A DNA stretch of 64,000 nucleotides from Halieaceae bacterium UBA5085 (GCA_002414665.1 DIAF01000020.1:115870-179869), one strand, 5' to 3'; numbered from the stretch's first letter, positions 26,293 to 35,798 are shown. Made by a program: numbers and translations. Notes: generated from the letters alone by a model not told the origin.

Positions 26293-26928
26293 TTATTTGG
26301 CGAGCGTTATTGTTTCCCTGATTTGGTGCGCGGCCGGTGCCTGAGATTTTCCTCTTGGAGCGCTATAAACAGCTTCGAATTTATACATGCAATCTTTACT
26401 ACGCGGGTCGCCAATAATGACATCAATCGAAAGTGCGCTACTATATTTACATCCGACTTTCATACCTTCGGGTTGCGTGTTTCTGCAATATTCGTTAATA
26501 CGCGCTTTGATAGTATCTTTATATGTCCAACCTTCCCAGCTTCTGCTTTCGTCATAGGCTTGTAAAGAGGCAGGCGCTTCTGTGTAGTATCTATAAGAAA
26601 ATGTTCTTGGATTACCGGCATTGTCAAATGTCAGCTTGGCGGCCTTATCGCCAACCTTATGCAGAAAACCTTGGTCATTTGTAGCATAAGTCAGCATTTG
26701 CTTTTTTTGGGCGGCACAAGGCATCTTCGATCTTTGCTTACAGGTAATATCGTGAAGCCCCAATTGCTGCAGCGTATTCGTAATCTCCACAATGCTTTGG
26801 TCCAGTGAAACGCCTTCAATCTTTTTATAACACTGCGGATTGACAGAAAATGCACTCAACGAAAATGTTGTGATAGAAAAAATAGCTACTGCAATTGCTG
26901 CAGATTTTGGGGTGAATAATGTTGACAC
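26293..26928 (-). CDS. Hypothetical exported cysteine-containing protein
   Basis: 211 residues if GTG 26928 is used. That start has a perfect AGAGGA site 8 nt upstream and opens a typical signal peptide (MSTLFTPKSAAIAVAIF...LSAFS), whereas the open frame runs much further upstream through unrelated sequence. The mature part has about seven cysteines (CYKK, TCKQ, PCAA, EYCRNT, GCKYS, DCMYKF), suggesting disulphides in the periplasm. I do not recognise the family. The gene is visibly AT-richer than its neighbours and adjoins a decayed toxin-antitoxin locus and an IS91 relic, so it may be horizontally acquired. Confidence 0.65.
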   Translation of the reverse strand: MSTLFTPKSAAIAVAIFSITTFSLSAFSVNPQCYKKIEGVSLDQSIVEITNTLQQLGLHDITCKQRSKMPCAAQKKQMLTYATNDQGFLHKVGDKAAKLTFDNAGNPRTFSYRYYTEAPASLQAYDESRSWEGWTYKDTIKARINEYCRNTQPEGMKVGCKYSSALSIDVIIGDPRSKDCMYKFEAVYSAPRGKSQAPAAHQIRETITLAK

Positions 26929-27105
26929 GTCAAATTCCTCTTTTAAATTTTTGTCTTTGACTCCGTTAATAGTTGATGCACACGTTAAAACCATGTTCAG
27001 AAATTTTTTTCCAATCACTCGAAAAACTGACGAATTAACGCCGGTTGCCTCTCTTCCCAGGTTGATATATTCATACTTGTTAATTATGAATACCCGGAGA
27101 GCGAT

Positions 27106-27228
27106 ATGGTAACGACAAGTCTTAGCCTTGGCGAGCACTGGGAAGTTTACATCAAGAATGAGATTGCCAGTGGGCGTTACGGCTTCGCCAGTGAAGTTGT
27201 CCGGGATGCCCTGCGCGCAATGGGGTAA
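27106..27228 (+). pseudogene. parD: ParD-family antitoxin, truncated to its DNA-binding half
   Basis: 40 codons from ATG 27106 (good GGAGA site) encode a ribbon-helix-helix N-terminus: TTSLSLGEHWEVYIKNEIAS followed by GRYGFASEVVRDALRAMG and a TAA. ParD antitoxins are normally about 80 residues, and the missing C-terminal half is the part that wraps the toxin. What remains could still bind DNA but should not neutralise a ParE toxin. The toxin relic follows directly. Confidence 0.78.
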
Positions 27229-27469
27229 ACGCCACCGTAATACTAACCTGAAAGCACTCGAAAAACGCTTTGGCTGGTTAGCCGAGAACCCGCAACTGGG
27301 CAAACACCGCACGGATGTGGCTGAAGGCTATTACAGCTTTCCAGAGAGCGAGCATATCGCCCTCTATCTGATTGGAGGTGAGGGCATTGATATCATCGGC
27401 GTCCCGCACAAGGAGATCGATATCATCACTTATTTTCTTCCTGACTGGATATTCAGATACAAGGTGTAG
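27229..27469 (+). pseudogene. parE: ParE-family toxin remnant (C-terminal half)
   Basis: The frame that runs through to the stop at 27467-27469 contains FGWLAENPQLGKHRTDVAEG and YYSFPESEHIALYLI, then IDIIGVPHKEIDI. These correspond to the C-terminal half of ParE/RelE-fold toxins. The N-terminal half with the first helices is absent, as is a start codon with a ribosome-binding site. The simplest reading is a single internal deletion of about 180 bp that removed the end of parD and the start of parE. Confidence 0.75.
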
Positions 27470-27790
27470 TGCCCGCTGTTGCCAGACAGGGAAGCACTCA
27501 ATCGTCATTCTATTAAATCATTCACGCCCCCTCTCGCTGACCACAATATTGTTAGTGTTGCGCTGACACTGCTTTCCGGCACCAGCCGATGAGGGCTGCG
27601 AAGACGCAAGGAAGATACGCACGCAGGAACACATCGAGCAGATCTGATCTCCAACAGCAGTTTTACTGCACGCTTTGGACGCGGCATTACTCAAGCTACT
27701 ACCCGAATCTGGTTCGTTCCGCACCCTGGGGACCCAAGGCGGAACCACCATGTTGGCACAAGGCAGCAAGGGTCTGCCCCTGTTTATGGG
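27470..27790. other. Intergenic stretch between parE relic and IS91 relic
   Basis: No supported gene. Open frames on both strands here lack ribosome-binding sites and recognisable motifs. The right end may include the outer part of the IS91-type element, but I could not identify its terminus. Confidence 0.4.
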
Positions 27791-28520
27791 CATGGCCTCA
27801 GCAACACTGCCTACGAGCGCCATCAACCCGAGCAGACACTGCTCTACCAGCTAGTCGAAGCGCACTACCCTGCCCGACCATCTCTACCGGGAATTCGAGT
27901 CCTACCTGAAGTGCGGTCGCCTCGAACACAGCTTTCTCCGGTTGCGCTGCGACAAATGCCAATTCGAGCGGCTTGTGGCGTTTTCTTGCGAGAAGCGCGG
28001 ATTCTGCCCTAGTTGTGGCACCCGCCTCATGGCCGAGACCGCCGCCCTGCTGGCCGATGAAGTCTTCCCCGATGTACCATTGCGCCAGTGGGTCTTCAGT
28101 TTTCCTTTCCCTTTGCGATATCTTTTCGCCGCCCACCCTCAAGCAATGGGCAAGGTACTGGGTATCGTTTACCGGGCTATTTCGACCCACGTGATCCACA
28201 AGGCTGGATTGCAACTGAAGGATGGCGCCACCGGCGCAGTGACACTGATACAGCGCTTTGGATCTGCCCTCAACCTCAACATACATTTCCACATCCTGCT
28301 CCAGGATGGCGTCTACGTGTATCGCGATAATCAACCGCCACGCTTTCAACGCGTTAAGGCGCCGGCGAAGAGCGAGTTGGAACAACTGGTCCAGCTGATT
28401 AGCTAATGGATGGGACGGTGCCTGGAACGTCAGGGGCTGCTGGAGCAGGATAGCGAGAGCGCATGGCTGGACCTGGATCCAGCCAAAGAGACTGATGCCA
28501 CCAACTTCCTGGGCATCGCC
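27791..28520 (+). pseudogene. IS91 family transposase, broken
   Basis: Three pieces read as one IS91 transposase. Codons from 27791 give TAYERHQPEQTLLYQLVEAH. A net frameshift at about 27875 (a short deletion) moves to the frame continuing with DHLYREFESYLKCGRLEHSF. The zinc-ribbon C..C...C..C segment (RCDKC, FCPSCG) and FGSALNLNIHFHILLQDGVY (HUH-like metal motif) follow. A TAA at 28404-28406 sits where a Gln is expected, after which the same frame resumes with GRCLERQGLLEQDSESAWLD and then diverges near 28520. The catalytic tyrosine region is missing. The element is therefore dead, and lies in a decaying segment. Confidence 0.85.
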
Positions 28521-28781
28521 TCAGACATCGACTGTTTTCCCGGGGACGCAACCCCCTTTGCCACAACTCGACCAGCAAGGACACCTCTAAAACCTCTCGG
28601 CCGGGACCGCTGCGTAATGTCGTTCAGGAATCAACGAATATGAATTTTCTGTTCACCGACGCACACATGATTTCAGGGAGATAAGCATTTTTTTAGTTGT
28701 GAAATTTTCAGACTTGGCACATGGAATCCGCCAGGAAATCTACTCACAACAGCCCATTTATTTTTCCTATACTTAAGCCCA

Positions 28782-28914
28782 GTCTGACTGTCTTGCAGCG
28801 CTCGGTTGTGACACGATCCAGGGCTACTGGCTCGGGGAGCCCATGGCAGATCTCCCCTTCAAGCAATTTCTGTCCAGCCGCCGTGTGGCGCTCGTCAGGG
28901 AGAAGACCTCGTGA
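28782..28914 (+). pseudogene. C-terminal remnant of an EAL-domain phosphodiesterase
   Basis: About 43 codons read SDCLAALGCDTIQGYWLGEP followed by MADLPFKQFL, which is the characteristic end of EAL domains (LGCD..QGY....PM....F). An in-frame TAA lies just upstream at about 28773, and nothing further upstream belongs to an EAL domain. The bulk of the gene is therefore gone, probably lost with the IS91-type insertion. Bases 28521-28781 between the transposase relic and this remnant are AT-rich and hold nothing I recognise. The remnant stop overlaps the nrtS start. Confidence 0.7.
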
Positions 28915-29165
28915 AGAAGAACACAAGCCCGTCCGTCAGGGACCTGCTCAATATGGCAACCGCGCCGGGCACAGCGCTGCGTGCGCTCAAGCTGGCGCTG
29001 GTTGTAGGTACGCTGCTGACCATAATCAATCAGGGCGACGTCGTGCTCCAGGGGCTGGCCCCGGACTGGCTCAAGCTGGTGCTGACCTACCTGGTGCCCT
29101 ACGGGGTTTCCACCTGGACCAGCATCGCCAAGGATCTTGAGCAGAGAGCCCGTCAGGCTTCCTGA
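28911..29165 (+). CDS. nrtS: NrtS-like small nitrate/nitrite transporter subunit
   Basis: 84 residues, starting at GTG 28911 with AGGGAG 8 nt upstream. Two hydrophobic helices (about 24-42 and 51-68) include ALKLALVVGTLLTIINQGDV and DWLKLVLTYLVPYGVSTWTS, matching remembered NrtS proteins. NrtS was described in marine cyanobacteria as a small two-helix membrane protein that mediates nitrate/nitrite uptake. The start overlaps the EAL remnant stop (GTGA), implying the two were once translationally coupled. Confidence 0.72.
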   Translation: MKKNTSPSVRDLLNMATAPGTALRALKLALVVGTLLTIINQGDVVLQGLAPDWLKLVLTYLVPYGVSTWTSIAKDLEQRARQAS

Positions 29166-29208
29166 CCCGGAAAACCACTCGCACTGGAAAAACCCATTGG
29201 AGTCACCC

Positions 29209-29640
29209 ATGCAAACCACGTCAATGCTCGGACCCATCCTGGCCCAGGTCCTGCTTACCACCGGCGTCTACGTACTGCTCGGGCTGCGCAAGTTCGCTGC
29301 AGTAAAAGCCGGCGAGGTAGACCGCAACGCCACGGCGCTTGATAACCGGGCCTGGCCCGAAGCGGTGGTCAAGGTGTCGAATAACCTCGCGAACCAGTTC
29401 GAGGCTCCAGTATTGTTCTACGTGCTTTGTTTTGTGCTGATGGCACTGGGCCAGGGGAGCGGAATCGGGCTGGTGCTGGCCTGGCTGTTCGTGCTGAGCC
29501 GATGCGCCCATGCCTGGGTCCATGTCAGCTCCAACTACGTCCCGCACCGGTTCCGGCTGTTCGGATTCGGCCTGCTCACGTTGCTGGCGATGACATTGCT
29601 CGCCCTCTGGCACTGGGTCCAGATGACTATCAACCCGTGA
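29209..29640 (+). CDS. MAPEG family membrane protein
   Basis: 143 residues from ATG 29209 (GGAGTCACCC upstream). Four hydrophobic helices are present, with the MAPEG hallmark of an N-terminal membrane helix, then DRNATALDNRAWPEAVVKVSN, NNLANQFEAPVLFYVLC and a HVSSNYVPHRFRLFGFG segment. MAPEG proteins include membrane glutathione transferases and related enzymes; many bacterial members are uncharacterised. It follows nrtS by 43 bp and probably shares its transcript. Confidence 0.82.
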   Translation: MQTTSMLGPILAQVLLTTGVYVLLGLRKFAAVKAGEVDRNATALDNRAWPEAVVKVSNNLANQFEAPVLFYVLCFVLMALGQGSGIGLVLAWLFVLSRCAHAWVHVSSNYVPHRFRLFGFGLLTLLAMTLLALWHWVQMTINP

Positions 29641-29665
29641 ACTGCAGCCGAGTTCGCTGATAGAG

Positions 29666-30499
29666 ATGACCACAACTGGCGCAACGACCCTCCTGCTGAT
29701 TCTGGTCCTGAGCATTTTTCCTGTCACATTCGCAGCGAGTAGCGGCGAGGGTTCATACCTCCGGTTTCACTGGAAAATCACCTTCGCGGACAGCGAGCAG
29801 CGCAAGCTGAGGCTCTGAATCGGGGAGATCCATGGTGCGCTGGAAGCATTGGGGGGAGTTTTACCCTTCGAGCTGCATGTGCACTTTCATCGTCGCGACG
29901 CCGGTGCCCTGGGCCATACAAGGCGCTCACGCCGACAGAGCGTACACTTTTACGTTGACCCACAATTTTCTTACGATGCCTTGCGCCGGGACTGGACTGC
30001 ATCACACGAGCTCAGCCACCTGGTATTGCCCTATCTCGGCGCCGAGCACATCTGGTTCGCCGAGGGGTTCGCGAGCGACATGCAGTAGCAGGTCATGCAA
30101 TCGGCCGGAATCCTGTCTGCATCGGAGGTTGATGAACGCTACTGGCGCAAAATTGAGCGTGCTGAACGCAGCTATCCCAATGTCGGCAAGCCCTTTACGC
30201 AAGCCGCAGCGGCACTGCGCGCCGGGGGCAACTACCCAACGCTCTACTGGGGCGGAGCGATAGACTTCCGGCAGGTAGACCGGGCGTTGCAGATCTCATC
30301 AGAGAAGTCCCTGATCGAGGTATTGGGTGAATACCTGGCGTGCTGCCGACAGAGACAAAGCGACCTCGCACAGCTGGTCCGGGAACTGGATCATCTTGCT
30401 TCATCAAATGTGTTCAGTCACCCTCTCCGGAAGTTCCAAACCGAGCAGGGCTTCCCGCGTTACCAGGGTTTGCGGTCCAGCCATCTGCCAATCCAGTAA
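29666..30499 (+). pseudogene. HExxH zinc metalloprotease gene interrupted by two in-frame stops
   Basis: A single reading frame runs through this interval with no frameshift. It begins with a signal peptide (MTTTGATTLLLILVLSIFPV). It is interrupted by TGA at 29816-29818 (after RKLRL), continues through HELSHLVLPYLGAEHIWFAE, which contains an HExxH zinc motif and a downstream EG of the gluzincin type, and is interrupted again by TAG at 30086-30088 (after FASDMQ). It then runs on for 136 codons to 30499. Conserved-looking sequence on both sides of each stop shows these are nonsense changes in a formerly intact ~277-residue exported peptidase. Confidence 0.75.
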
Positions 30500-30633
30500 T
30501 CCACACTGACAAACCTCCCTGCCTCGCTGAAAAACAGCGCCGGCAGCGTGATCAAGTAGGTCGCGCCAAAATCGATCCCGCGGGATCGATCCAGAAGATC
30601 ACGGGATCGCGTCAGCAGAAGCGTCGCGTTCAT
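30460..30633 (-). CDS. Small membrane protein or DoxX-like C-terminal fragment
   Basis: 57 codons from ATG 30633, preceded by AAGGA at proper spacing. One hydrophobic helix (ATYLITLPALFFSEAGRFVS) is followed by VDYWIGRWLDRKPW. The AGRFVSVDYW pattern recalls the ends of DoxX-type membrane proteins, so this may be a truncated member rather than a complete gene. It overlaps the 3' end of the metalloprotease pseudogene by 40 bp on the opposite strand. Bases 30634-30841 upstream hold nothing I recognise. Confidence 0.4.
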   Translation of the reverse strand: MNATLLLTRSRDLLDRSRGIDFGATYLITLPALFFSEAGRFVSVDYWIGRWLDRKPW

Positions 30634-30841
30634 GCGGATTCCTTTGTCTTATCGGATGGGTAACAGCAGCAAAGACCCTTCCTCAGCCAGGGCTTGCGGA
30701 CGGTCCTTACTGCCGGTCAACAGCTAAGGTCGAGCTACAGCGATCCGTCTAGCCGGCGCCACAAGCGGCATGGCCAGGGAACTTGCGAGAAAGGGTGCGC
30801 TCAGGAATAGTTGTGCGAATAGTAAAGATTCTTGGCGACCG

Positions 30842-31762
30842 CTAGCGGCGCCGAATCCGCTCAGCCTCGACGGTGCCGTCACTTAATACCCGACCGCGCA
30901 CTTCAACGTAGTCGCCGGAAACCGGTGACTTGTCGATCCGCAGGCGCGCGGCTGGCTGCAGCTGGAGACCGTCCACCGCCCAGCGACCGCTGAGCCGACC
31001 GTGCACGCGCAACTTTGCACCCACTGGCAACGGCGATGGATTGCCCTGTGCGTCGTGAGCGCCCTCATCAACCCAGCGCACGATCAGATCGATCTCCTCG
31101 TCGCTTAGGTAAGGCGGCCCGTCGAAAGGCATACGTGGCCTGGCGTCCCCGCGGATCCGTCGCACCAGCTCGCTGGCCGCGGCATTACCGGGTACCACCC
31201 GGGCCCGTTCGACCGGCGACAGCGTGTGCTCCAGGGAAGTGAGCCGATACCCCTCCGGTGGCGCGCCCATCAGCCCGTTGTCGGTGTGACATTTCGCGCA
31301 GCGGCGGGCGAAGATGGGGGCGACATGAGTGTAGGTCACCGGGCCGTCGACGCCGGGCAGCGGGGTTGACACCGGCTCTGCTGCGGCTACCGAGGCGGCA
31401 CCCTCCGGCATCCCGGCCTCGATCCATGCCTCGAACTTCGCTATCTCGTTATCACTGAGGAAAGGCGGCCCCATCATCGGCATGCGCGGCAGGCTGGTCC
31501 CTCTCAGGCGACGAATCAGCTCACTTGCTTCCGGATCTCCCCGGCGCACTACTGGGCCGTTCGTGCTGCCCTTGATGACATTGGCGTAGCTATCCAAAGC
31601 CAGACCCATTGGCGCACTGGAGCCCGCATGGCAAAGGGTGCAGCGAGTGTTGAAAATTGGTGCCAGGTCTGCATAGGTCACAGACTCTGCATGGACGGTC
31701 GCAGCCCAGCCCACGAGCGCGAGCAGAACGCATACGGAAGTGATTGGCACCCGGTTGATCAT
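30842..31762 (-). CDS. Di-haem c-type cytochrome with DUF5666-like C-terminal domain
   Basis: 306 residues from ATG 31762 (GGAGAG upstream), with a signal peptide ending near VHA. Two similar ~100-residue units each have one haem site (CTLCH and CAKCH), a LRG/IRGD segment and PRMP..GPP(F/Y)LSD.EI, the last supplying the distal Met, as in planctomycete-type cytochromes. The units look like an internal duplication. The last ~55 residues (VHGRLSGRWAVDGL ... VEVRGRVLSDGTVEAERIRR) resemble DUF5666. It is a periplasmic electron carrier of unknown partner; no oxidase or dehydrogenase genes are adjacent. Confidence 0.82.
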   Translation of the reverse strand: MINRVPITSVCVLLALVGWAATVHAESVTYADLAPIFNTRCTLCHAGSSAPMGLALDSYANVIKGSTNGPVVRRGDPEASELIRRLRGTSLPRMPMMGPPFLSDNEIAKFEAWIEAGMPEGAASVAAAEPVSTPLPGVDGPVTYTHVAPIFARRCAKCHTDNGLMGAPPEGYRLTSLEHTLSPVERARVVPGNAAASELVRRIRGDARPRMPFDGPPYLSDEEIDLIVRWVDEGAHDAQGNPSPLPVGAKLRVHGRLSGRWAVDGLQLQPAARLRIDKSPVSGDYVEVRGRVLSDGTVEAERIRRR

Positions 31763-31907
31763 GACTTCTCTCTCCGCGTCACGCCGGTCGCTGACGACCA
31801 CTGGGTAAGGACTCGAGGCATAAAGCGCTTCATGGCTACAGAGGCATGGCACAGCAGCAAACGGACATAGGCGATTATTACACCGTTAGTAAGGTCAGTG
31901 AGACCGC

Positions 31908-32492
31908 TCATCCTTCAATCCAACCCACAATCACAGAACCAATCGCGATGAGTCCGAAGGCGAAAAACAGCAGTGCGGCTGCCCTATGGACCCATTTCGC
32001 CGAAATCCTGCGCAACAGGGTTCGACCAACAAGAATTCCCAGAAGGGAAACAGACCACAATGCCAGGGTTCCGCCGACGAAGACTGTCCAGAGGGCTCCG
32101 GTCTGCGCCGCGAGTGCCACCATCGCCAACTGGGTTTTGTCGCCTAGCTCGGCGGCGAAGATCAAGCTAAAGCTCATAATCCATGCGTGGCGATGATCTG
32201 TCGCGGAGACATCATCGTCACTTTCGTCGGCGGAATTCAAGGAGCGATACGCAAAAAACAGGAACAGCAAGCCGGCAAAAACAAGTACAAATTCTCGCGG
32301 CAGTAGTCGAGACACACCCTCACCAACAAGCACGGCGAGGAGGTTAAGCAGCAAAAAGGCAGCAAAAGTACCGAAGATGACCGGGGCAATACGATAGCGG
32401 TGTGCCAGGGTCATCGCCATGATCTGTGTCTTGTCTCCCATCTCCGCCAGAAACAGCAGCGTGAATGTCGACAAGAGCGCGCTGTAATCCAT
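31908..32492 (-). CDS. GDT1/TMEM165 (UPF0016) family transporter, probable Mn2+ exporter
   Basis: 194 residues with six predicted membrane helices arranged as two repeats, each bearing the family signature E-x-G-D-K-T/S: LAEMGDKTQIMAM and AAELGDKTQLAM. Bacterial GDT1 proteins (such as MneA) export manganese, and eukaryotic members transport Mn2+/Ca2+/H+. I looked for a yybP-ykoY manganese riboswitch in the 245-bp leader (32493-32737) and did not find one. That leader contains no recognisable gene. Confidence 0.88.
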   Translation of the reverse strand: MDYSALLSTFTLLFLAEMGDKTQIMAMTLAHRYRIAPVIFGTFAAFLLLNLLAVLVGEGVSRLLPREFVLVFAGLLFLFFAYRSLNSADESDDDVSATDHRHAWIMSFSLIFAAELGDKTQLAMVALAAQTGALWTVFVGGTLALWSVSLLGILVGRTLLRRISAKWVHRAAALLFFAFGLIAIGSVIVGWIEG

Positions 32493-32737
32493 GATAACGT
32501 CTCTTTGAATGTATTCAGTCTGTGGGCGAAATTCCTGTTGCTCTCAGGTGATGTGTTCCACGGGCATGTCTACGCGGTGTAACTTTGTTTTCAACGCCTT
32601 CTGACACAGATGAGTGCTGCATTTTTCAGATAAACAGGATTGCTTTCCGAAACAAGCGTTCAGCAGGTCTACAGCACCATATGCTGTTTGATTTGGAGTT
32701 ATTTACTTTTTATTATCCGACGCGTTATGAGTTTCCG

Positions 32738-34315
32738 TCACTCCCACTCAATCGTCGCCGGCGGCTTGCTACTCACGTCATAGGTCACCCGGGACACACC
32801 CGAGATCTCATTGATAATCCGGTTGGACACCGTCTCCAACAATTCATAGGGCAAATGTGCCCAGCGCGCCGTCATGAAGTCCACGGTCTCTACCGCGCGC
32901 AGTGCAATCACCCACTCGTAGCGACGACCATCGCCGACCACGCCGACGGATTTCACCGGCAGGAACACGGCGAAGGCCTGGCTCGTCTTGTGATACCAGT
33001 CCGCGCGGTGCAACTCTTCAATGAAGATGGCATCGGCCCGGCGCAGCAGCTCGGCGTATTCTTTCTTTACTTCACCGAGAATCCGCACCCCCAGGCCGGG
33101 GCCGGGGAAGGGATGGCGATAGACCATGTCGTAGGGCAGGCCCAGTTCAAGGCCGATGCGCCGCACCTCATCCTTGAACAGTTCGCGCAGGGGCTCAACC
33201 AGCTCCATGGCCATGTCGTCCGGGAGGCCGCCCACATTGTGGTGTGACTTGATCACGTGCGCCTTGCCGGTCTTGGCACCGGCAGATTCAATCACGTCCG
33301 GGTAGATGGTGCCCTGGGCCAGCCAGTTCACATCGCGCAGTTTGGTGGCTCCGGCGTCGAACACCTCGATGAAGGTGTTGCCGATGATCTTGCGCTTGGC
33401 CTCCGGGTCCGCCTCGCCGGCCAGCTTGCCAAGGAACAGGTCTTCCGCATTCACCCGGATGACTTTCACGCCCATATTACGCGCAAACATCTCCATCACC
33501 TGATCACCTTCGTTCAGGCGCAGCAGGCCGTTGTCGACGAAAACGCAGGTGAGCTGGTCACCAATGGCGCGGTGCAACAGCGCCGCCACCACTGAGGAAT
33601 CCACACCGCCGGACAGCCCGAGCAGCACCTTGCCGCTGCCCACGGTGTCCCGCACCCGGGCGATCGCATCTTCCACGATATTCGCCGGCGTCCACAGGGC
33701 TTCGCAGCCGCACAGTTCCAGCACAAAATGCTCGAAGATGCGCTTGCCCTGCAGGGTGTGCGTCACCTCGGGGTGAAACTGGATGCCGTAGAAGGGCTTG
33801 CTGCGGTGCGCCATGCCGGCGATCGGACAGCTGTCAGTGGCCGCCACGAGTTCAAATTCCGGCGGCAGCTCGACCACCTTGTCACCGTGGCTCATCCACA
33901 CGTCCAGCAGGCTGTTCCCTGCGCTGTCGAAATGGTCGCGGATATCGTGGAACAGGCCGGTGTTGGTCACCAGGCGAATCTGTGCGTAACCGAATTCGCT
34001 GGTGGGGGAGGCACTGACCTGGCCGCCAAACTGCTCGGCCATGGTCTGCATGCCATAGCAGATGCCCAGCACCGGTACCCCCAGCTCGAATACGCAGGCG
34101 GGCGCACGCGGTGAACCGGGTGCCGGCACCGACTCGGGACCGCCGGACAGGATCACGCCGCTGGGCGCGAACGCCCGAATTTCGCTCTCGCTCATGTCGA
34201 AGGCGCGAATCTCGCTGTACACGCCCACCTCCCGCACCCGGCGCGCAATCAGCTGGGTGTACTGGGAACCGAAATCCAGAATCAGGATCCGGCTGGCGTG
34301 AATATCTGCTGTCAT
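32738..34315 (-). CDS. guaA: GMP synthase (glutamine-hydrolysing)
   Basis: 525 residues from ATG 34315, the same length as the E. coli enzyme; a longer frame upstream overlaps guaB. The N-terminal class I amidotransferase domain has GICYGMQ (nucleophile Cys) and HPEVTHT (His). The ATP pyrophosphatase domain has the PP-loop GLSGGVDSS, and the C-terminal dimerisation domain ends TIEWE. It converts XMP to GMP with glutamine and ATP. It is 13 bp after guaB, forming the guaBA operon. Confidence 0.97.
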   Translation of the reverse strand: MTADIHASRILILDFGSQYTQLIARRVREVGVYSEIRAFDMSESEIRAFAPSGVILSGGPESVPAPGSPRAPACVFELGVPVLGICYGMQTMAEQFGGQVSASPTSEFGYAQIRLVTNTGLFHDIRDHFDSAGNSLLDVWMSHGDKVVELPPEFELVAATDSCPIAGMAHRSKPFYGIQFHPEVTHTLQGKRIFEHFVLELCGCEALWTPANIVEDAIARVRDTVGSGKVLLGLSGGVDSSVVAALLHRAIGDQLTCVFVDNGLLRLNEGDQVMEMFARNMGVKVIRVNAEDLFLGKLAGEADPEAKRKIIGNTFIEVFDAGATKLRDVNWLAQGTIYPDVIESAGAKTGKAHVIKSHHNVGGLPDDMAMELVEPLRELFKDEVRRIGLELGLPYDMVYRHPFPGPGLGVRILGEVKKEYAELLRRADAIFIEELHRADWYHKTSQAFAVFLPVKSVGVVGDGRRYEWVIALRAVETVDFMTARWAHLPYELLETVSNRIINEISGVSRVTYDVSSKPPATIEWE

Positions 34316-34328
34316 TGCGGTCTGGCCT

Positions 34329-35798
34329 TTAGCGCACGGGGTAATTTGGCGCTTCCTTGGTGATGGAGACATCGTGTACGTGGCTTTCGGACATGCCGGC
34401 CGAGGTGACGCGGACAAATTCCGGGCGAGTGCGCATATCGTCAATGGTCAGGCTGCCGGTGTAACCCATGGCTGACCGGACACCGCCCATCAGCTGGTGA
34501 ATGATGGCTGAAACGGGGCCCTTGTAGGGCACGCGCCCCTCAATACCTTCGGGCACCAGTTTCTCCGCGCCCTTGCCGGCATCCTGGAAATAGCGGTCGG
34601 AAGAACCCTGCGTGCGCGACATGGCGCCCAGGGAGCCCATGCCGCGGTAGGCCTTGTAGGTGCGCCCCTGGTACAGCTCCACCTCGCCCGGGGCCTCCTC
34701 GGTGCCCGCAAACATGCCGCCCATCATCACCGAGTGGGCGCCGGCGACCAGCGCCTTGGCAATATCCCCGGAAAAGCGGATACCACCATCGGCGATCACC
34801 GGCACGTCGTACTCAGCCAGGGCCGCGACCACGTTGGAGATGGCTGTAATCTGCGGCACGCCGGTGCCCGTCACAACCCGCGTGGTGCAGATCGACCCGG
34901 GGCCTATGCCCACCTTGACGCCATCTGCGCCTGCCTCGGCAAGCGCCAGCGCCGCCGCGGCGGTGGCGATGTTGCCGCCGATCACCTGCACGGACGGGAA
35001 ATCCCGCTTGATCTGCCGCACCCGGTCAATCACGTTCCGCGAGTGCCCGTGCGCGGTGTCCACTACCAGCACATCCACACCCGCGCGGATCAAGGCCGCG
35101 ACCCGGTCTGCGGTGTCGGGGCTGGTGCCGACCGAGGCGCCCACGCGCAGCTGGCCGTAGGAATCCTTGCAGGCCATGGGAAAACTCTCGGCCTTGTCGA
35201 AATCCTTTACCGTGATCATCCCGCGCAGTTCGAAGTTGTCGTTAACCACGAGGATCTTCTCGATACGGTGCTGGTGCAGCAAGCGCTGTACCTGCTCGGA
35301 GCTGGCGCCTTCGCGCACGGTCACCAGCTTGTCTTTCGGCGTCATCAGCTCCGAGACGGACTTGGTTGGATCGGATTCGAACCGGGTATCCCGACGCGTG
35401 ACGATGCCCACCAGATCCTTGCCGTCGAGTACCGGCACACCGGAAAAGCCATGGGCATTGGTGAGTTCACGCAGCTCAGCCAGGGAGGCGTTCTGCTGAA
35501 TGGTGATAGGGTCCTTGACCACGCCACTCTCGAACTTCTTGACACGGCGCACCTGCTCCGCCTGCTCCGCAATAGTCATGCTCTTGTGAATGATGCCAAT
35601 GCCGCCCTCCTGGGCCAGGGCAATGGCGAGGCGCGCTTCGGTCACGGTGTCCATCGCCGCCGACACCAGCGGGATATTCAGCTCGATGCCGCGGGTGAGA
35701 CGTGTACGCAGCGACACATCGCTGGGAATCACGTCGGAGTACCCGGGCAGCAGCAGTACGTCATCGAACGTGAGGGCTTCCTGGGCGATACGCAACAT
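34329..35798 (-). CDS. guaB: Inosine-5'-monophosphate dehydrogenase
   Basis: 489 residues. The (beta/alpha)8 barrel is split by a pair of CBS domains (about residues 95-205; [33 protein letters not shown]). The catalytic loop [13 protein letters not shown] has the nucleophile Cys, and the mobile flap region SDRYFQ is present. It oxidises IMP to XMP with NAD+, the branch step to guanine nucleotides. It heads the guaBA operon; a promoter lies at 35837-35866. Confidence 0.97.
   Translation of the reverse strand: MLRIAQEALTFDDVLLLPGYSDVIPSDVSLRTRLTRGIELNIPLVSAAMDTVTEARLAIALAQEGGIGIIHKSMTIAEQAEQVRRVKKFESGVVKDPITIQQNASLAELRELTNAHGFSGVPVLDGKDLVGIVTRRDTRFESDPTKSVSELMTPKDKLVTVREGASSEQVQRLLHQHRIEKILVVNDNFELRGMITVKDFDKAESFPMACKDSYGQLRVGASVGTSPDTADRVAALIRAGVDVLVVDTAHGHSRNVIDRVRQIKRDFPSVQVIGGNIATAAAALALAEAGADGVKVGIGPGSICTTRVVTGTGVPQITAISNVVAALAEYDVPVIADGGIRFSGDIAKALVAGAHSVMMGGMFAGTEEAPGEVELYQGRTYKAYRGMGSLGAMSRTQGSSDRYFQDAGKGAEKLVPEGIEGRVPYKGPVSAIIHQLMGGVRSAMGYTGSLTIDDMRTRPEFVRVTSAGMSESHVHDVSITKEAPNYPVR

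Noticed and set aside
27518..27826. 102-codon minus-strand frame
   Set aside because: It is partly antisense to the IS91 relic, has low-complexity Ser/Cys-rich content, and shows no initiation signal.
32493..32737. Possible yybP-ykoY manganese riboswitch before the GDT1-type gene
   Set aside because: The conserved riboswitch core was not seen on reading the leader.
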